Assembly: GCA_016201645.1 (NCBI GenBank)
Contig: JACQCL010000191.1
Span: forward strand, 1-22,415
From: Candidatus Rokuibacteriota bacterium
Lineage (GTDB): Bacteria; Methylomirabilota; Methylomirabilia; Rokubacteriales; CSP1-6
Direction: 5' to 3'
Length of the DNA: 22,415 nt
Shown here: positions 13,413 through 21,561 of the stretch, piece by piece
Position numbering within the stretch: position 1 is the stretch's first letter
Layout: every line of letters begins with the position of its first letter
Notes under the pieces: model-generated
What the model saw: the letters and a program-made list of their open reading frames with translations, nothing else
Database searches by the model: none
What the model was told of the DNA's origin: nothing
Position numbers and translations under genes: made by a program

Positions 13413-16003
13413 GACCCCTCCTTGACAGCGGCCTGCCAACGAGCGAGGAGATTCAGGGCTTCGAGCGGCGTGAGGCCGGCAAGATCAAGGGCCGCCAGCT
13501 CTTCGACAAGCGGGTGACCCGGAGGGGGAAAGAGAGGGAGCTGGGACGGGGTCGCCGACTCCGCGGAAGCCGGGACGGCCTGGCGCGTCGCCTCAAGCCC
13601 GGCCAAGAGCGTCTTCGCCCGCTCGATGACCGCCGGCGGGAGCCCCGCCAGCCGCGCGACCTGAATCCCGTAGCTTCTGTCGGTCCCGCCGGGGCGCACC
13701 TTGTGCAGGAAGATGATCTCGTCGTTCCACTCGCGGACCGCGACGTGAAAGTTCCGGATGCCCGGGAACCGATCGGCCAGCTGGGTCAGCTCATGGTAGT
13801 GGGTGGCGAAGAGCACCTTGGCGCCGCGCCCTCGTTCGGAGAGCTCCTCCGCCACGGCCCAGGCGATTGCCAGGCCGTCGAACGTCGAGGTGCCGCGCCC
13901 CACCTCGTCGAGGAGCACCAGGCTCCGCGGGGTGACGTTGTGGAGAATGTTGGCAGTCTCCAGCATCTCCAAGAGGAACGTGCTCTGGCCTCGGGCGAGG
14001 TTGTCCTGAGCGCCGACGCGCGCGAAGATCCGGTCCACCAGTCCGATCCGGGCTTCCCGCGCAGGCACGAAGGTTCCGAGCTGGGCCAGGATGATGAGCA
14101 GCGCAGCTTGGCGGAGGTACACGCTCTTTCCTGCCATGTTGGGACCGGTCAGAATAATGATTTGGCCCTCTTCGCCGTCCAGCTCGAGGTCGTTTGGGAT
14201 GACCGGCTGCTGGCCGACCGCCTCCAGAACGGGGTGGCGGCCGTCCACGATCTGAAGGCCACGGCCGTCGGTGACGACGGGCCTGACGTGCCCTCTCTGG
14301 TGCGCGATCTCGGCGAGAGCGGCGAGGACGTCCGCGCTGCCCGCGGCGCGCGCTGTCGCCAGGAGAGCCGGGACTTCCGCCGCCACGCCCGCGCGCACCT
14401 CTTCAAAGAGCTCGAACTCCAGCCGGTTGATCCGCTCCTCCGCGCCGAGCACCTTGGCCTCGTACTCCTTCAGCTCCGGGGTCACGAAGCGCTCGGCGCC
14501 CACCAGCGTCTGACGCCTGACGTAGTCGCCCGGCACCTTGGCCAGGTGCGCGTTCGAGACCTCGATCGAATAGCCGAAGACCCGGTTGAAGCGGACGCGG
14601 AGCGTCGAGATCCCGGTGCGCTCGCGCTCCCGGGTCTCGAGACCGGCGATCCAGGCTCTGGCCTCGCGGGCTTCCCGCTTGAAATCGGCCAGCGCCTGAC
14701 TCCAGCTCTCGCGGATGAGGCCGCCCTCGTGGAGCCCGAGGGGCGGGGCGTCCTCGAGAGCGTCGGTCAGGAGCTTCTGGATCGGCTGGAGCTCGGCGAG
14801 CTCCCCCGCGAGCGTGCCGAGGAGAGGCGCCTTGAGCTCGGCCAGCGCGGTCTTGAGCCGGGGAAGCGGCGCGAGGGAATTGCGGAGGGCGATGAGGTCC
14901 CGGGCATGAGCCACGCCGAGGGCCACCCGGCTCGTCAGCCGCTCCAGGTCGCCGACGGATCCCAGGAGGCTCTGGGTCTCGGCCCGGATCGCCGGCGCTT
15001 CCGCGAGCGCCCCGACCGCCTCCTGGCGGCGGCCGATCTCGGTGAGATCCAGGAGCGGCCGCAGCAGCCACTGGCGGAGTCCCCGCGCTCCCATCGCAGT
15101 CCGGGTTTGGTCGAGGCTCCCGTAGAGGGACCCCTTCACCGACCGGTCCTGGAGGGTCTCGAACAATTCCAAGGTGCTCACCGCGCTCGGGTCGAGCAGC
15201 AAGGCATCCCCCGGGACCAGGCGCTGAAGACGCGTCAGGTGCGCCAGAGCCTCTCCCTGGGTGTTCTGGAGGTAGCCAAGCGCTCCCGCGGCGGCTTGAA
15301 TCCCCCAGGTCATTCCGCCGAGACCGAACCCCTCCAGGGACGGGACCCTGAACTGGCGACAGAGCATCTCGCGTGAAGCAGAGGGGCTCGGAAACGTGGC
15401 CCCCGTCGTCAGCGCCGCTCCGCCCTCTTGGAGTCGCCGGAAGAGACGGTGGCCCTCCTGGATGCCCGGCGGAAGAAGGATCTCGGCGGGGCGTCGCAGG
15501 AGGGCGGCGTCGAGGAGGGAGAGGCCCTCGCCCGTCTCCTCCCCGGCCCAGAAGTCGCCGGTGGAGACATCCACAAGGGCGATGCCGAGACCGTCCCGCC
15601 CTTTGGCGAGGGCGAGGAGGAAGTTGTTGGCCCCCCGGTCAAGAAACTGCGTGTCGGTCACGGTGCCGGGGGTGATGACCCGAACCACCTCGCGGCGGAT
15701 GAGTTTCCGCCCCTTGCCCGGCGCCTCCATCTGTTCGCACACGGCGACCTTCTGCCCGAGGGCGATGAGCCGGGCGATATAGCCGTCCGCGGCATGGTGG
15801 GGGACGCCGGCCATCGGGATCGCCCCCGACCCCTTCTGGCGCGAGGTGAGCGCGATCTGAAGAAGCCGGGCGCCGACCTGGGCATCCTCGAAGAACATCT
15901 CGTAGAAGTCGCCCAGGCGGAACAGCAGGAGGTAATCGGGATACCGGAGCTTGAGCTCCCGGTATTGCCTCATGACCGGAGTCAACTCAGGGGACGTTGC
16001 CAA
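13409..16003 (-). CDS. mutS: DNA mismatch repair protein MutS
   Basis: 864 aa, full length for MutS1. The mismatch-binding domain carries the F-x-E motif (Phe33, Glu35 in GDFYEMF). Connector, lever and clamp regions follow, then the ABC-type ATPase with Walker A GPNMAGKS (620-627), LLDEVGRGTSTFDGLAIAWA (Walker B and signature) and the ATHYHEL His loop. The C-terminal dimerisation helix is short. The likely start is TTG at 16001-16003 (MATSPELTPVMRQY), with GCGAGGG 4 nt upstream. It lies 30 nt after the HIT-family gene and overlaps mutL by 4 nt, so MutS and MutL are made from one message. Confidence 0.97.
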   Translation of the reverse strand: MATSPELTPVMRQYRELKLRYPDYLLLFRLGDFYEMFFEDAQVGARLLQIALTSRQKGSGAIPMAGVPHHAADGYIARLIALGQKVAVCEQMEAPGKGRKLIRREVVRVITPGTVTDTQFLDRGANNFLLALAKGRDGLGIALVDVSTGDFWAGEETGEGLSLLDAALLRRPAEILLPPGIQEGHRLFRRLQEGGAALTTGATFPSPSASREMLCRQFRVPSLEGFGLGGMTWGIQAAAGALGYLQNTQGEALAHLTRLQRLVPGDALLLDPSAVSTLELFETLQDRSVKGSLYGSLDQTRTAMGARGLRQWLLRPLLDLTEIGRRQEAVGALAEAPAIRAETQSLLGSVGDLERLTSRVALGVAHARDLIALRNSLAPLPRLKTALAELKAPLLGTLAGELAELQPIQKLLTDALEDAPPLGLHEGGLIRESWSQALADFKREAREARAWIAGLETRERERTGISTLRVRFNRVFGYSIEVSNAHLAKVPGDYVRRQTLVGAERFVTPELKEYEAKVLGAEERINRLEFELFEEVRAGVAAEVPALLATARAAGSADVLAALAEIAHQRGHVRPVVTDGRGLQIVDGRHPVLEAVGQQPVIPNDLELDGEEGQIIILTGPNMAGKSVYLRQAALLIILAQLGTFVPAREARIGLVDRIFARVGAQDNLARGQSTFLLEMLETANILHNVTPRSLVLLDEVGRGTSTFDGLAIAWAVAEELSERGRGAKVLFATHYHELTQLADRFPGIRNFHVAVREWNDEIIFLHKVRPGGTDRSYGIQVARLAGLPPAVIERAKTLLAGLEATRQAVPASAESATPSQLPLFPPPGHPLVEELAALDLAGLTPLEALNLLARWQAAVKEGS
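13417..13423 (-). promoter_or_regulatory. Ribosome binding site fixing the mutL start
   Basis: AAGGAGG with a 4-nt spacer to GTG (13410-13412). It selects this start over the upstream TTG and lies inside the last codons of mutS. Confidence 0.75.
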
Positions 16004-16033
16004 GGGACCCTCGCGACCGGAAGGGGGGAGGCG

Positions 16034-16531
16034 TTAACCGGGACGCTCCCCGCTCCCCAACGCGGCGGACAGCCTGTCGTAGGTGGCGTCCAGCGATTCA
16101 GGAAGCACCCGGACCTCGCCGAGAACGGGCATGAAATTCGTGTCGCCGTTCCAGCGGGGGACCACGTGGATGTGCAGATGCCCCTCGACGCCGGCCCCGG
16201 CCACCCGCCCCTGGTTGATGCCGATGTTGTAGCCGTCAGGGCGGTAGCCGCGATCCAACCCCCGGATGGCCGCCTGGACGACCGCCATCGCCTGGCTCAG
16301 TTCTTCAGGCGTCGCGTCGGCGAGGGTTCCGACGTGACGGGTCAGCGCGATCATCAGGTGGCCGGGCGCGTAGGGATACGCGTTGAGGATCAAAAAGGCG
16401 AGAGGACGACGGAGCAGGACGAGTGCCTTGCGGTCATCGGAGGACGCCAGAGCCTGACAGAGGAGACACCCTTCGCCGCGGCCGGCAGCCCCCACGTACG
16501 CCATCCGCCAGGGGGCCCAGAGACGCTCCAC
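16034..16531 (-). CDS. HIT-domain hydrolase (Ap4A-phosphorylase-like)
   Basis: 165 aa of the histidine triad superfamily, nucleotidyl hydrolases or transferases acting on dinucleoside polyphosphates or AMP conjugates. The triad is His118-x-His120-x-His122 in GHLHIHVVPRW. The N-terminus MERLWAPWRMAYV and the paired Cys22/Cys25 (CLLC), a possible zinc site, place it in the branch related to Ap4A phosphorylase and the AF0..-type HIT proteins; NAYPYAPGHLMI and NIGINQG are further conserved stretches. The start is GTG at 16529-16531. It follows ihfB by 64 nt and precedes mutS by 30 nt. The exact substrate cannot be deduced. Confidence 0.9.
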   Translation of the reverse strand: MERLWAPWRMAYVGAAGRGEGCLLCQALASSDDRKALVLLRRPLAFLILNAYPYAPGHLMIALTRHVGTLADATPEELSQAMAVVQAAIRGLDRGYRPDGYNIGINQGRVAGAGVEGHLHIHVVPRWNGDTNFMPVLGEVRVLPESLDATYDRLSAALGSGERPG

Positions 16532-16595
16532 GCCTACCGGTCAGAGCACGGAGGGCCGAGTCCCCGCCCTGCCCGCCCGGTGCCCCCGCAGGAGC

Positions 16596-16871
16596 TCACG
16601 CGTTCACGTGTTCGCGCAGCCGCTTTCCGACCTTGAAAAACGGGACCCGCTTCTCGGGAACGCTCACGCTCGTGCCGGTTTTGGGGTTCCGTCCCTTCCG
16701 GGCGTTCCGGTGCCGGATTCTGAAGCTCCCGAACCCCCGGAGCTCGACTTTGTCCCCCTTGCCCAGGGCGTCCGTGATGTTCTCGAAGACGGTGTTGACA
16801 ATCGTCTCGCTTTCCTTCTTCGTCAGGTTGGACACCTTCGCCACTTCGTCGATCAGATCCGCCTTCGTCAT
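16596..16871 (-). CDS. ihfB: Integration host factor subunit beta / HU-family protein
   Basis: 91 aa DNA-bending protein: MTKADLIDEVAKVSNLTKKE, then VELRGFGSFRIRHRNARKGRNPKTG (beta arm with the intercalating Pro) and PEKRVPFFKVGKRLREHV. The FFKVGKRLRE ending and VELRGFGSF resemble IHF-beta more than HU, and an alpha-like partner is encoded at 3595-3876, so a heterodimer is plausible. It is the first gene of the long block ending at DUF3047 and has its own promoter in the 125-nt gap after the ATPase genes. GGGAG lies 6-10 nt before the ATG. Confidence 0.9.
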   Translation of the reverse strand: MTKADLIDEVAKVSNLTKKESETIVNTVFENITDALGKGDKVELRGFGSFRIRHRNARKGRNPKTGTSVSVPEKRVPFFKVGKRLREHVNA

Positions 16872-16936
16872 GTTGGAGCTCCCTCAGCCGCTGACCCTTC
16901 ACCGGCCCCCGTTGGCCTGCCAAAAATTCGACCCTC

Positions 16937-16966
16937 ACGCTACCATGGTAGGCGAAAGATTGTCAA
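16937..16966 (-). promoter_or_regulatory. Candidate promoter of ihfB with a 12-bp palindrome
   Basis: A perfect -35 TTGACA (16961-16966) is followed after 18 nt by TAGCGT (16937-16942), a weak -10. The spacer end holds the perfect palindrome CTACCATGGTAG (16940-16951), overlapping the -10 region where a repressor would act. It lies 65-95 nt before the ihfB ATG and just after the last ATPase gene, so it probably drives ihfB and the genes behind it. Confidence 0.55.
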
Positions 16967-16996
16967 GAAGTGTGAGGGGTTACGACCCGACCGGCT

Positions 16997-17986
16997 TCAC
17001 GGAAACAGGGCCCGAGCGGCCTGGCCCAGCATGGCCACCCCGCGCACCTCCTGGTCGAAGAGCGGGACGATCGCACGCACGGAGCCGTCGAATTTTTCCC
17101 AGATCGTCTTCATGTGGTCATCCTGCATCTTCATCCGGTTCAGCACGAACTCGGGGACGTTCGCGCCCAGGGCCTGCCGGTCCAGCACCATGTTCACCAC
17201 CACTCCCCCGACGGGGATGCCGAAGTCGTGGAACCAGCCGATGAAGCGGGTGATGACGGCGATGGGGAGGGCCTCAGGCAGCGTCACGAAGAAAAAGGCG
17301 GTCTTCTCGGCATCCGTCAGGAGCCGGCGCGCCTGCCCCATGCGCGCACGGAACTGCAGGAGGTACTCCAGGAGCGGGTCTTCCTCCTTCTTCTTCGTGA
17401 AGGAGAGCATTTCTCGGAGCGAGCGCGCTTCCTCCCGCGACTTGAGCATCTTGTCCACCCAGAGGGAGTACACCTTGGACATCCCGAGCAGGCGCCGGGC
17501 GTTGGCGGTCGGGGCGGTGTCGAACACGTATGCTTCGTACTCGTTCTTGAGCATCAGCTCGACCATGTTCTCGAACATGGCCGACTCCTCGAAGGCCGGG
17601 TTCATCGTGGCCGACTCGACGAAGTCGTCAGCCTTGGTCGAGATGTCGGCGAATTTCAGGAACCACTGGATCTTGTCGCGGATCTCCTTCTTGGACCGCT
17701 CGATGGTCTCCCGGGTGTCGATCTCGTACGCCCAGAGGTTCGGCGCGCCGGTGACGGCCGTGTGACCGGCGGCGACGTTCTGGGCGAGAAGACCCGACAG
17801 GCTGTGGACGGGATTGGTCGAGGCGAGGAGCGTGCGCCGCCCCTGCCCGGCCAGCCAGAGAGCCGTCGTGCCCGCCATGGCGGTCTTCCCCACGCCGCCC
17901 TTGCCCCCGAAAAAGAAGTATTTCAACCCCGGGTGATTGCCGAGGTACGCCCTCATCGAGGTAGTGATGGCATCAGCCGGACTCAT
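16997..17986 (-). CDS. ArsA/Get3-family ATPase, paralogue 1 (switch I Asp replaced by Asn)
   Basis: 329 aa deviant-Walker ATPase of the ArsA/Get3 group. The P-loop GGKGGVGKT (27-35) with signature Lys is intact. Switch I, normally DPAH, reads TNPVHS, so the catalytic Asp is Asn58. Switch II keeps DTAPT (156-160) but continues ANARRLL instead of GHTLRLL. No Cys metal site (CxxC) is seen and no arsenite genes are nearby, so arsenic efflux is unlikely. The ATG overlaps the stop of the second ATPase gene (ATGA, 17983-17986), suggesting equimolar synthesis and perhaps a heterodimer. A pair of adjacent Get3-like genes is also known in M. tuberculosis (Rv3679/Rv3680). Function unknown. Confidence 0.85.
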   Translation of the reverse strand: MSPADAITTSMRAYLGNHPGLKYFFFGGKGGVGKTAMAGTTALWLAGQGRRTLLASTNPVHSLSGLLAQNVAAGHTAVTGAPNLWAYEIDTRETIERSKKEIRDKIQWFLKFADISTKADDFVESATMNPAFEESAMFENMVELMLKNEYEAYVFDTAPTANARRLLGMSKVYSLWVDKMLKSREEARSLREMLSFTKKKEEDPLLEYLLQFRARMGQARRLLTDAEKTAFFFVTLPEALPIAVITRFIGWFHDFGIPVGGVVVNMVLDRQALGANVPEFVLNRMKMQDDHMKTIWEKFDGSVRAIVPLFDQEVRGVAMLGQAARALFP

Positions 17987-18966
17987 GCCGGCGCATCCTC
18001 GAAGAGCCGCTTGGCGAGGCGCTCGATCATTGGGAGACCCGTGATGTCCCGCTCCATCTCGGGCACCTGGGCCAGGATCTGGCCGCCGAAGGTGGCCTGG
18101 ATCTCCTTCATGTACTTCTGCTGCATCGAAATCCGGTTACGCAAGTACTCCGGGATGTGGCCCGCGCCGAGGTCCGGCGGGAGCACCCGATTCACGACGT
18201 ACCCCGAGATCGGCACGTCGAACTTCGAAAACAACTCCGCGGCCTTCAGCGTGTCGAGGATGATCATCTCCTCCGGCACGAGCACGAAGAAGAAGGCGGT
18301 CCGGCGCCTGTCGGTCAGGATCTGGGACGAGGCGTTGATCCGGTTCTTGATGTACGTGAGCTCCTCCAGGATCTTGTCCTCCTCCAGGGTTTCCTGGCGC
18401 CGCATCGTGGCCGCCACCTGGTCGTACTGGCGCATGTCCTCGCGGAGCTTCGTGATCTTGTTGATCCACTCGTCGTACACCTTGGCCATGGAGAGGTAGT
18501 AGAGGGCGTGGCCGAGGGGGACGAGGTCATAGATGTAGTAGTCGTAGTCTCCCTGGACGATGATATCCACCACGGCATCGAAGATGGCGCTCTCCTCCAT
18601 GGCGGGCTCGGCGGAAGCCGCCGCGATGTAATTGTCGATTTCCTCGGGGACGCGATCGAACCCGTACATGTCGAGGATTTTCTGCCTGATCTCCTGCTGA
18701 TACTCCTTGATGCGGCGATCCGCGTCCACCTCCTGGGCCCAGAGATTCTGCATAATGGGCACGGGGCCCTTACCGAAGATGTCCTGCTGGAAGATGTCCG
18801 ACAGGCTGGCCTGCGGATCCACGGAGAAGAGGAGGACTCGCTTGCCGTGGCTCGCCAGCCAGAAGGCGCTGGTGGCGGAGAGCGTGGTCTTTCCCAGCCC
18901 GCCCTTGCCGCCGAACATGATGTACCGGCGGTCCGGCCGGCTCTCGAACACGGTCCTGAGCGACAC
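17983..18966 (-). CDS. ArsA/Get3-family ATPase, paralogue 2 (degenerate switch II)
   Basis: 327 aa relative of the preceding ATPase. The P-loop GGKGGLGKT (19-27) and the switch I Asp50 (SVDPQASLSD) are kept, though the His of DPAH is missing. Switch II has lost DTAPT (YDLVPLGHALYYL, about 146-158) but retains the GH pair that paralogue 1 lacks. Both share the EPAMEESAIFD / NPAFEESAMFE block and the C-terminal half. It starts with GTG at 18964-18966, 12 nt after the 91-aa gene, behind AAGGCGGGGG. It is a soluble protein without signal or membrane segments; a role in handling hydrophobic or tail-anchored proteins is possible by family, but not shown. Confidence 0.85.
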   Translation of the reverse strand: MSLRTVFESRPDRRYIMFGGKGGLGKTTLSATSAFWLASHGKRVLLFSVDPQASLSDIFQQDIFGKGPVPIMQNLWAQEVDADRRIKEYQQEIRQKILDMYGFDRVPEEIDNYIAAASAEPAMEESAIFDAVVDIIVQGDYDYYIYDLVPLGHALYYLSMAKVYDEWINKITKLREDMRQYDQVAATMRRQETLEEDKILEELTYIKNRINASSQILTDRRRTAFFFVLVPEEMIILDTLKAAELFSKFDVPISGYVVNRVLPPDLGAGHIPEYLRNRISMQQKYMKEIQATFGGQILAQVPEMERDITGLPMIERLAKRLFEDAPA

Positions 18967-18978
18967 GCGGCCCCCGCC

Positions 18979-19254
18979 TTACCCCAGCACGTCCGTGATG
19001 TCCCGCTCCCTCAGCATCCGGCGCTTCCAGGAGCTGATCTGGGGGGTCACGTACGGCAGAAGCCTGAGGGAATAGTAGGGCGGCAGAATCGGAATCCCCA
19101 GGAGGTCGCCCATCGTGATGAGGATGAACAGGTGCTCCATGCTGGCCCGCGAGCGGACCGCGTAGCGGGTCATCTCGTGGGAGGACATCCCGTACAGGAT
19201 GTCCTTGAACACGCCCATGAACCCGCTCTTCTTCGGCTTTTCCTCGGCTGCCAT
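18979..19254 (-). CDS. Small conserved-looking protein, paralogue of the 98-aa neighbour
   Basis: 91 aa, not recognised as a named family. A basic N-terminus (EEKPKKSGFMGVFKDILYG) is followed by an amphipathic helix (SSHEMTRYAVRSRASMEH). A hydrophobic segment (about 41-60, LFILITMGDLLGIPILPP) comes next, and then YSLRLLPYV and a basic end (WKRRMLRERD). The core aligns without gaps to the upstream 98-aa protein, so the two arose by duplication. The hydrophobic stretch suggests membrane or partner-protein contact. It lies 10 nt after its paralogue and 12 nt before the ATPase pair, with a good AGGAG site, so a joint function with the ATPases is likely. It could be a membrane anchor or a client; neither is shown. 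Confidence 0.8.
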   Translation of the reverse strand: MAAEEKPKKSGFMGVFKDILYGMSSHEMTRYAVRSRASMEHLFILITMGDLLGIPILPPYYSLRLLPYVTPQISSWKRRMLRERDITDVLG

Positions 19255-19264
19255 CTATGTCTCC

Positions 19265-19561
19265 TCAGACGCCGTGTAGATCATACTCTTCCTTCTCCCA
19301 GAACTCCCTCCGGCGCGCCAGGTTCCGCTTCCACGTGGCGATCTCGGGCACCACGTACGGCAGGAGGCGGAGCGAGTAGATCGGCGGCAGAATCGGCACC
19401 CCGATCAGGTCACCGAGCGTGACCACCATGAACACCGCCTCCATCTCGTGCCGCATCTCGACGGCGTGGCGGGCAAACTCGTAGCCCGTCAGCCCGTACA
19501 TGAAATGCTTGACGGCGTCTCGCGCGGCGGCGAGGCGGTCCGTCAACCCGCGTGTTGGCAT
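19265..19561 (-). CDS. Small conserved-looking protein, first gene of the ATPase cassette
   Basis: 98 aa with the same plan as the 91-aa neighbour: helix VKHFMYGLTGYEFARHAVEMRHEMEAVF is split here as a leading helix (16-27) and an amphipathic helix (28-42). A hydrophobic block VFMVVTLGDLIGVPILPP (43-60) is followed by YSLRLLPYV and a basic, then acidic tail (WKRNLARRR, EKEEYDLHGV). Shared blocks between the two are GDLxGxPILPP and SLRLLPYV, which are the likely functional core. No known domain is recognised. ATG at 19559-19561 lacks a clear Shine-Dalgarno; TTG five codons in is an alternative. It stands 100 nt after cstA behind a strong palindrome. Confidence 0.75.
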   Translation of the reverse strand: MPTRGLTDRLAAARDAVKHFMYGLTGYEFARHAVEMRHEMEAVFMVVTLGDLIGVPILPPIYSLRLLPYVVPEIATWKRNLARRREFWEKEEYDLHGV

Positions 19562-19596
19562 CTCAGGTGATGTGAGTTCCCGCGGCGAAGAGCGCG

Positions 19597-19616
19597 GGGG
19601 GAGGGCGCCCTCCCCC
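19597..19616. repeat. Perfect 20-nt GC-only-type palindrome between cstA and the small-protein/ATPase cassette
   Basis: Ten bases GGGGGAGGGC are followed directly by their reverse complement, giving a 10-bp inverted repeat with no spacer. As RNA it would fold into a very stable hairpin in the 100-nt gap 19562-19661. No T-tract follows on either strand, so it resembles an mRNA stabiliser, pause site or operator more than an intrinsic terminator. Confidence 0.7.
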
Positions 19617-19661
19617 GGCGCGGCCGCTCAGTCTCGTCCGTGCAGCGCGGGGTTATGCCAT

Positions 19662-21455
19662 CTAGCCCCGGGCGGGCGCCGCCTTCGGGGCGGCGGCGGG
19701 CCGCCTGAGGTACCTCATGAACGCGCGCCAGCCGTCGATGCCGATGAACGCCGCCGCGACCACCAGCAGGAGCGCGACCAGGACCATGAGCCCCGACCCG
19801 ATGACCGGCAGCGTGCGGCCGGCCGCCAGGTTCGGCTGATACACGTTGAAGTACAGGTTATACGCGGTCACCAGGATGGAGGCCACCGTGGTGATATACA
19901 TGAAGATCGTCGGAAGCCCCGCGTAGAGCCAGTTCTTCCCCACCGAGGCGAGCCAGACCGTGACCAGCAGGAGCGACAGGGCGGCCATGAGCTGGTTGGC
20001 GCCCCCGAAGAGCTGCCAGAGGTAGATCCAGGTCCCGGTCATCACCAGCAGGAGGGCCAGGATCACCGAGATGAACGAGGCGACGTGCTGGTTGCGGAAC
20101 GGCGGGATCACCTCCCCCAACCACTCGGTCAGCGTCACCCGCATGACCCGGAAGATCAGCTGGGTGACCACGAGCACGATCACGATGAACGCCGCGAAGG
20201 CCAGCGAGACCGCGTACTGGAGCGGAACGCCCCAGACGCTGATGAAGCCGCCGAGCCCCGAGGCGAAGGCCCCCACCGGGGCTCCCTTGGCACCGACTGA
20301 AACGGCCAGGAGCGCGAGCAGCCCCAGCAGGAACTCCGTGAACATGGAACCACCACCGACAGGAAGCATATCTGCTTCGTTCTCGATCTGGCGGGCCGTT
20401 CCCACCGCCCCGAAGAGGGCGTGCCAGCCTGAGATGGCCCCGCAGGCGATCGTGACGAATAACATCGGCCAGAGAGGCATGATCCCCGCCGGGCCCATCT
20501 GGGGGTTCCACCCCTTGAAGGCCGGGATCTGGAACTGGGCGACCTCCGGCTTGACGAAGCTTGCCAGCGCCGCCCCGCCGAGCCCCAGCACCATCGCCAT
20601 CGCGGTGATCCAGAAGCCGACGTACACGACCGGCTGGGCCATCCGCCAGATCGGCAGCACCGAGCCGGCATAGCAGAAGGCGCAGATCGCGAGAGCCCAG
20701 AACAGAAGGCTCGGCATGATCTTCGCCTCGGCCCCCTTGAAGTTGGCAAGCGTCGGGTCGAAGTAGGTCACGATGGGCGCGTTGCCCGTTATGCCGTTCA
20801 GAGCCGCGTTCAGGCCCTTGAAGATCTCCTCCGTCCACGGGCCCGCCAGGATCGCCACGAGCGTGATCCCGACCGTGAGGATCGTCGCCCCCACCAGCCC
20901 GGTGCGCCAGCGATAGAGCATCTGGCCCAAAAGCAGCCCCATGGCGACCAGTACGATGATCCCGAATTGGGTCCTGGGCTGGGCCGACAGGACGCCGGCC
21001 ATGATGCCGACGAAGGCACCGGCGACCAGGAGTAGGTAGAAGAAGATAAAGATGAACAGCACCGTCCGTGTGCGCGGCGAGACGAGCCGGTGAGCGACGG
21101 CGGACAGGCTGTTCCCCTCGTTCCGCACCGAGATCACGATGGCGCTGTAGTCGCTCGCCCAGCCGATGAAGGAGACTCCCAGCACAAGCCAGACGATGGC
21201 CGGGAGCCATCCCCACAGGGTCGCGGCGACGATCGCGCCGACGATGGGCCCGGCGGCGGCGATGGACTTGAAGTGGTAGCCGAAGAGGATGTTGCGGTTG
21301 GTGGGCATGAAGTCCACGCCATCCATGTAGAGGGTGGCGGGGGTTGCCCGCTTGGGGTCCGACTGGATCACGTTACGGTCGATCCGCCTGGCATAGAGCG
21401 TGTACGCCAGATACACGGTCAAGGCTCCTATGATCACAGCCACAAGGGTGTTCAT
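19662..21455 (-). CDS. cstA: Carbon starvation protein A (CstA-family transporter)
   Basis: 597 aa polytopic inner-membrane protein with many hydrophobic helices along its whole length. Family landmarks are LYARRIDRNVIQ near the N-terminus, TPATLYMDGVDFMPTNRNILFGYHFKSIAAAGPIVG (about 42-77), NEGNSLSAVAHRLVSPRTR and the GAISGWHALFGAVGTARQI region. CstA proteins import pyruvate or peptides and are induced on carbon starvation. The usual small partner YbdD/DUF466 is not present here. The ATG has GGAAGGAGG 4 nt upstream. It follows the Sec-containing thioredoxin-like gene by 106 nt and probably shares its promoter. A starvation link with the small-protein/ATPase genes behind it is inference. Confidence 0.95.
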   Translation of the reverse strand: MNTLVAVIIGALTVYLAYTLYARRIDRNVIQSDPKRATPATLYMDGVDFMPTNRNILFGYHFKSIAAAGPIVGAIVAATLWGWLPAIVWLVLGVSFIGWASDYSAIVISVRNEGNSLSAVAHRLVSPRTRTVLFIFIFFYLLLVAGAFVGIMAGVLSAQPRTQFGIIVLVAMGLLLGQMLYRWRTGLVGATILTVGITLVAILAGPWTEEIFKGLNAALNGITGNAPIVTYFDPTLANFKGAEAKIMPSLLFWALAICAFCYAGSVLPIWRMAQPVVYVGFWITAMAMVLGLGGAALASFVKPEVAQFQIPAFKGWNPQMGPAGIMPLWPMLFVTIACGAISGWHALFGAVGTARQIENEADMLPVGGGSMFTEFLLGLLALLAVSVGAKGAPVGAFASGLGGFISVWGVPLQYAVSLAFAAFIVIVLVVTQLIFRVMRVTLTEWLGEVIPPFRNQHVASFISVILALLLVMTGTWIYLWQLFGGANQLMAALSLLLVTVWLASVGKNWLYAGLPTIFMYITTVASILVTAYNLYFNVYQPNLAAGRTLPVIGSGLMVLVALLLVVAAAFIGIDGWRAFMRYLRRPAAAPKAAPARG

Positions 21456-21561
21456 TCTGCCTCCTCCTTCCTCTGGATGTGGCAGCCTTTCATCACCCGA
21501 TCCTCAGACTCGACCCGCCGACTTCGCCTCCTTTCCGAGCGTTTCCAGATCCCTCCTCTAG

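Noticed and set aside
16997..18966. Arsenite efflux function for the ArsA-like genes.
   Set aside because: No arsB, arsR, arsC or arsD nearby, no metal-ligand Cys cluster, single-domain length and altered catalytic motifs.
21452..21493. A 12-codon frame (ATG to TGA, MKGCHIQRKEAE) ending with an ATGA overlap on the cstA start, a possible leader peptide.
   Set aside because: No clear ribosome site of its own, and the frame simply belongs to a longer chance open frame; no codon bias suggesting regulation.
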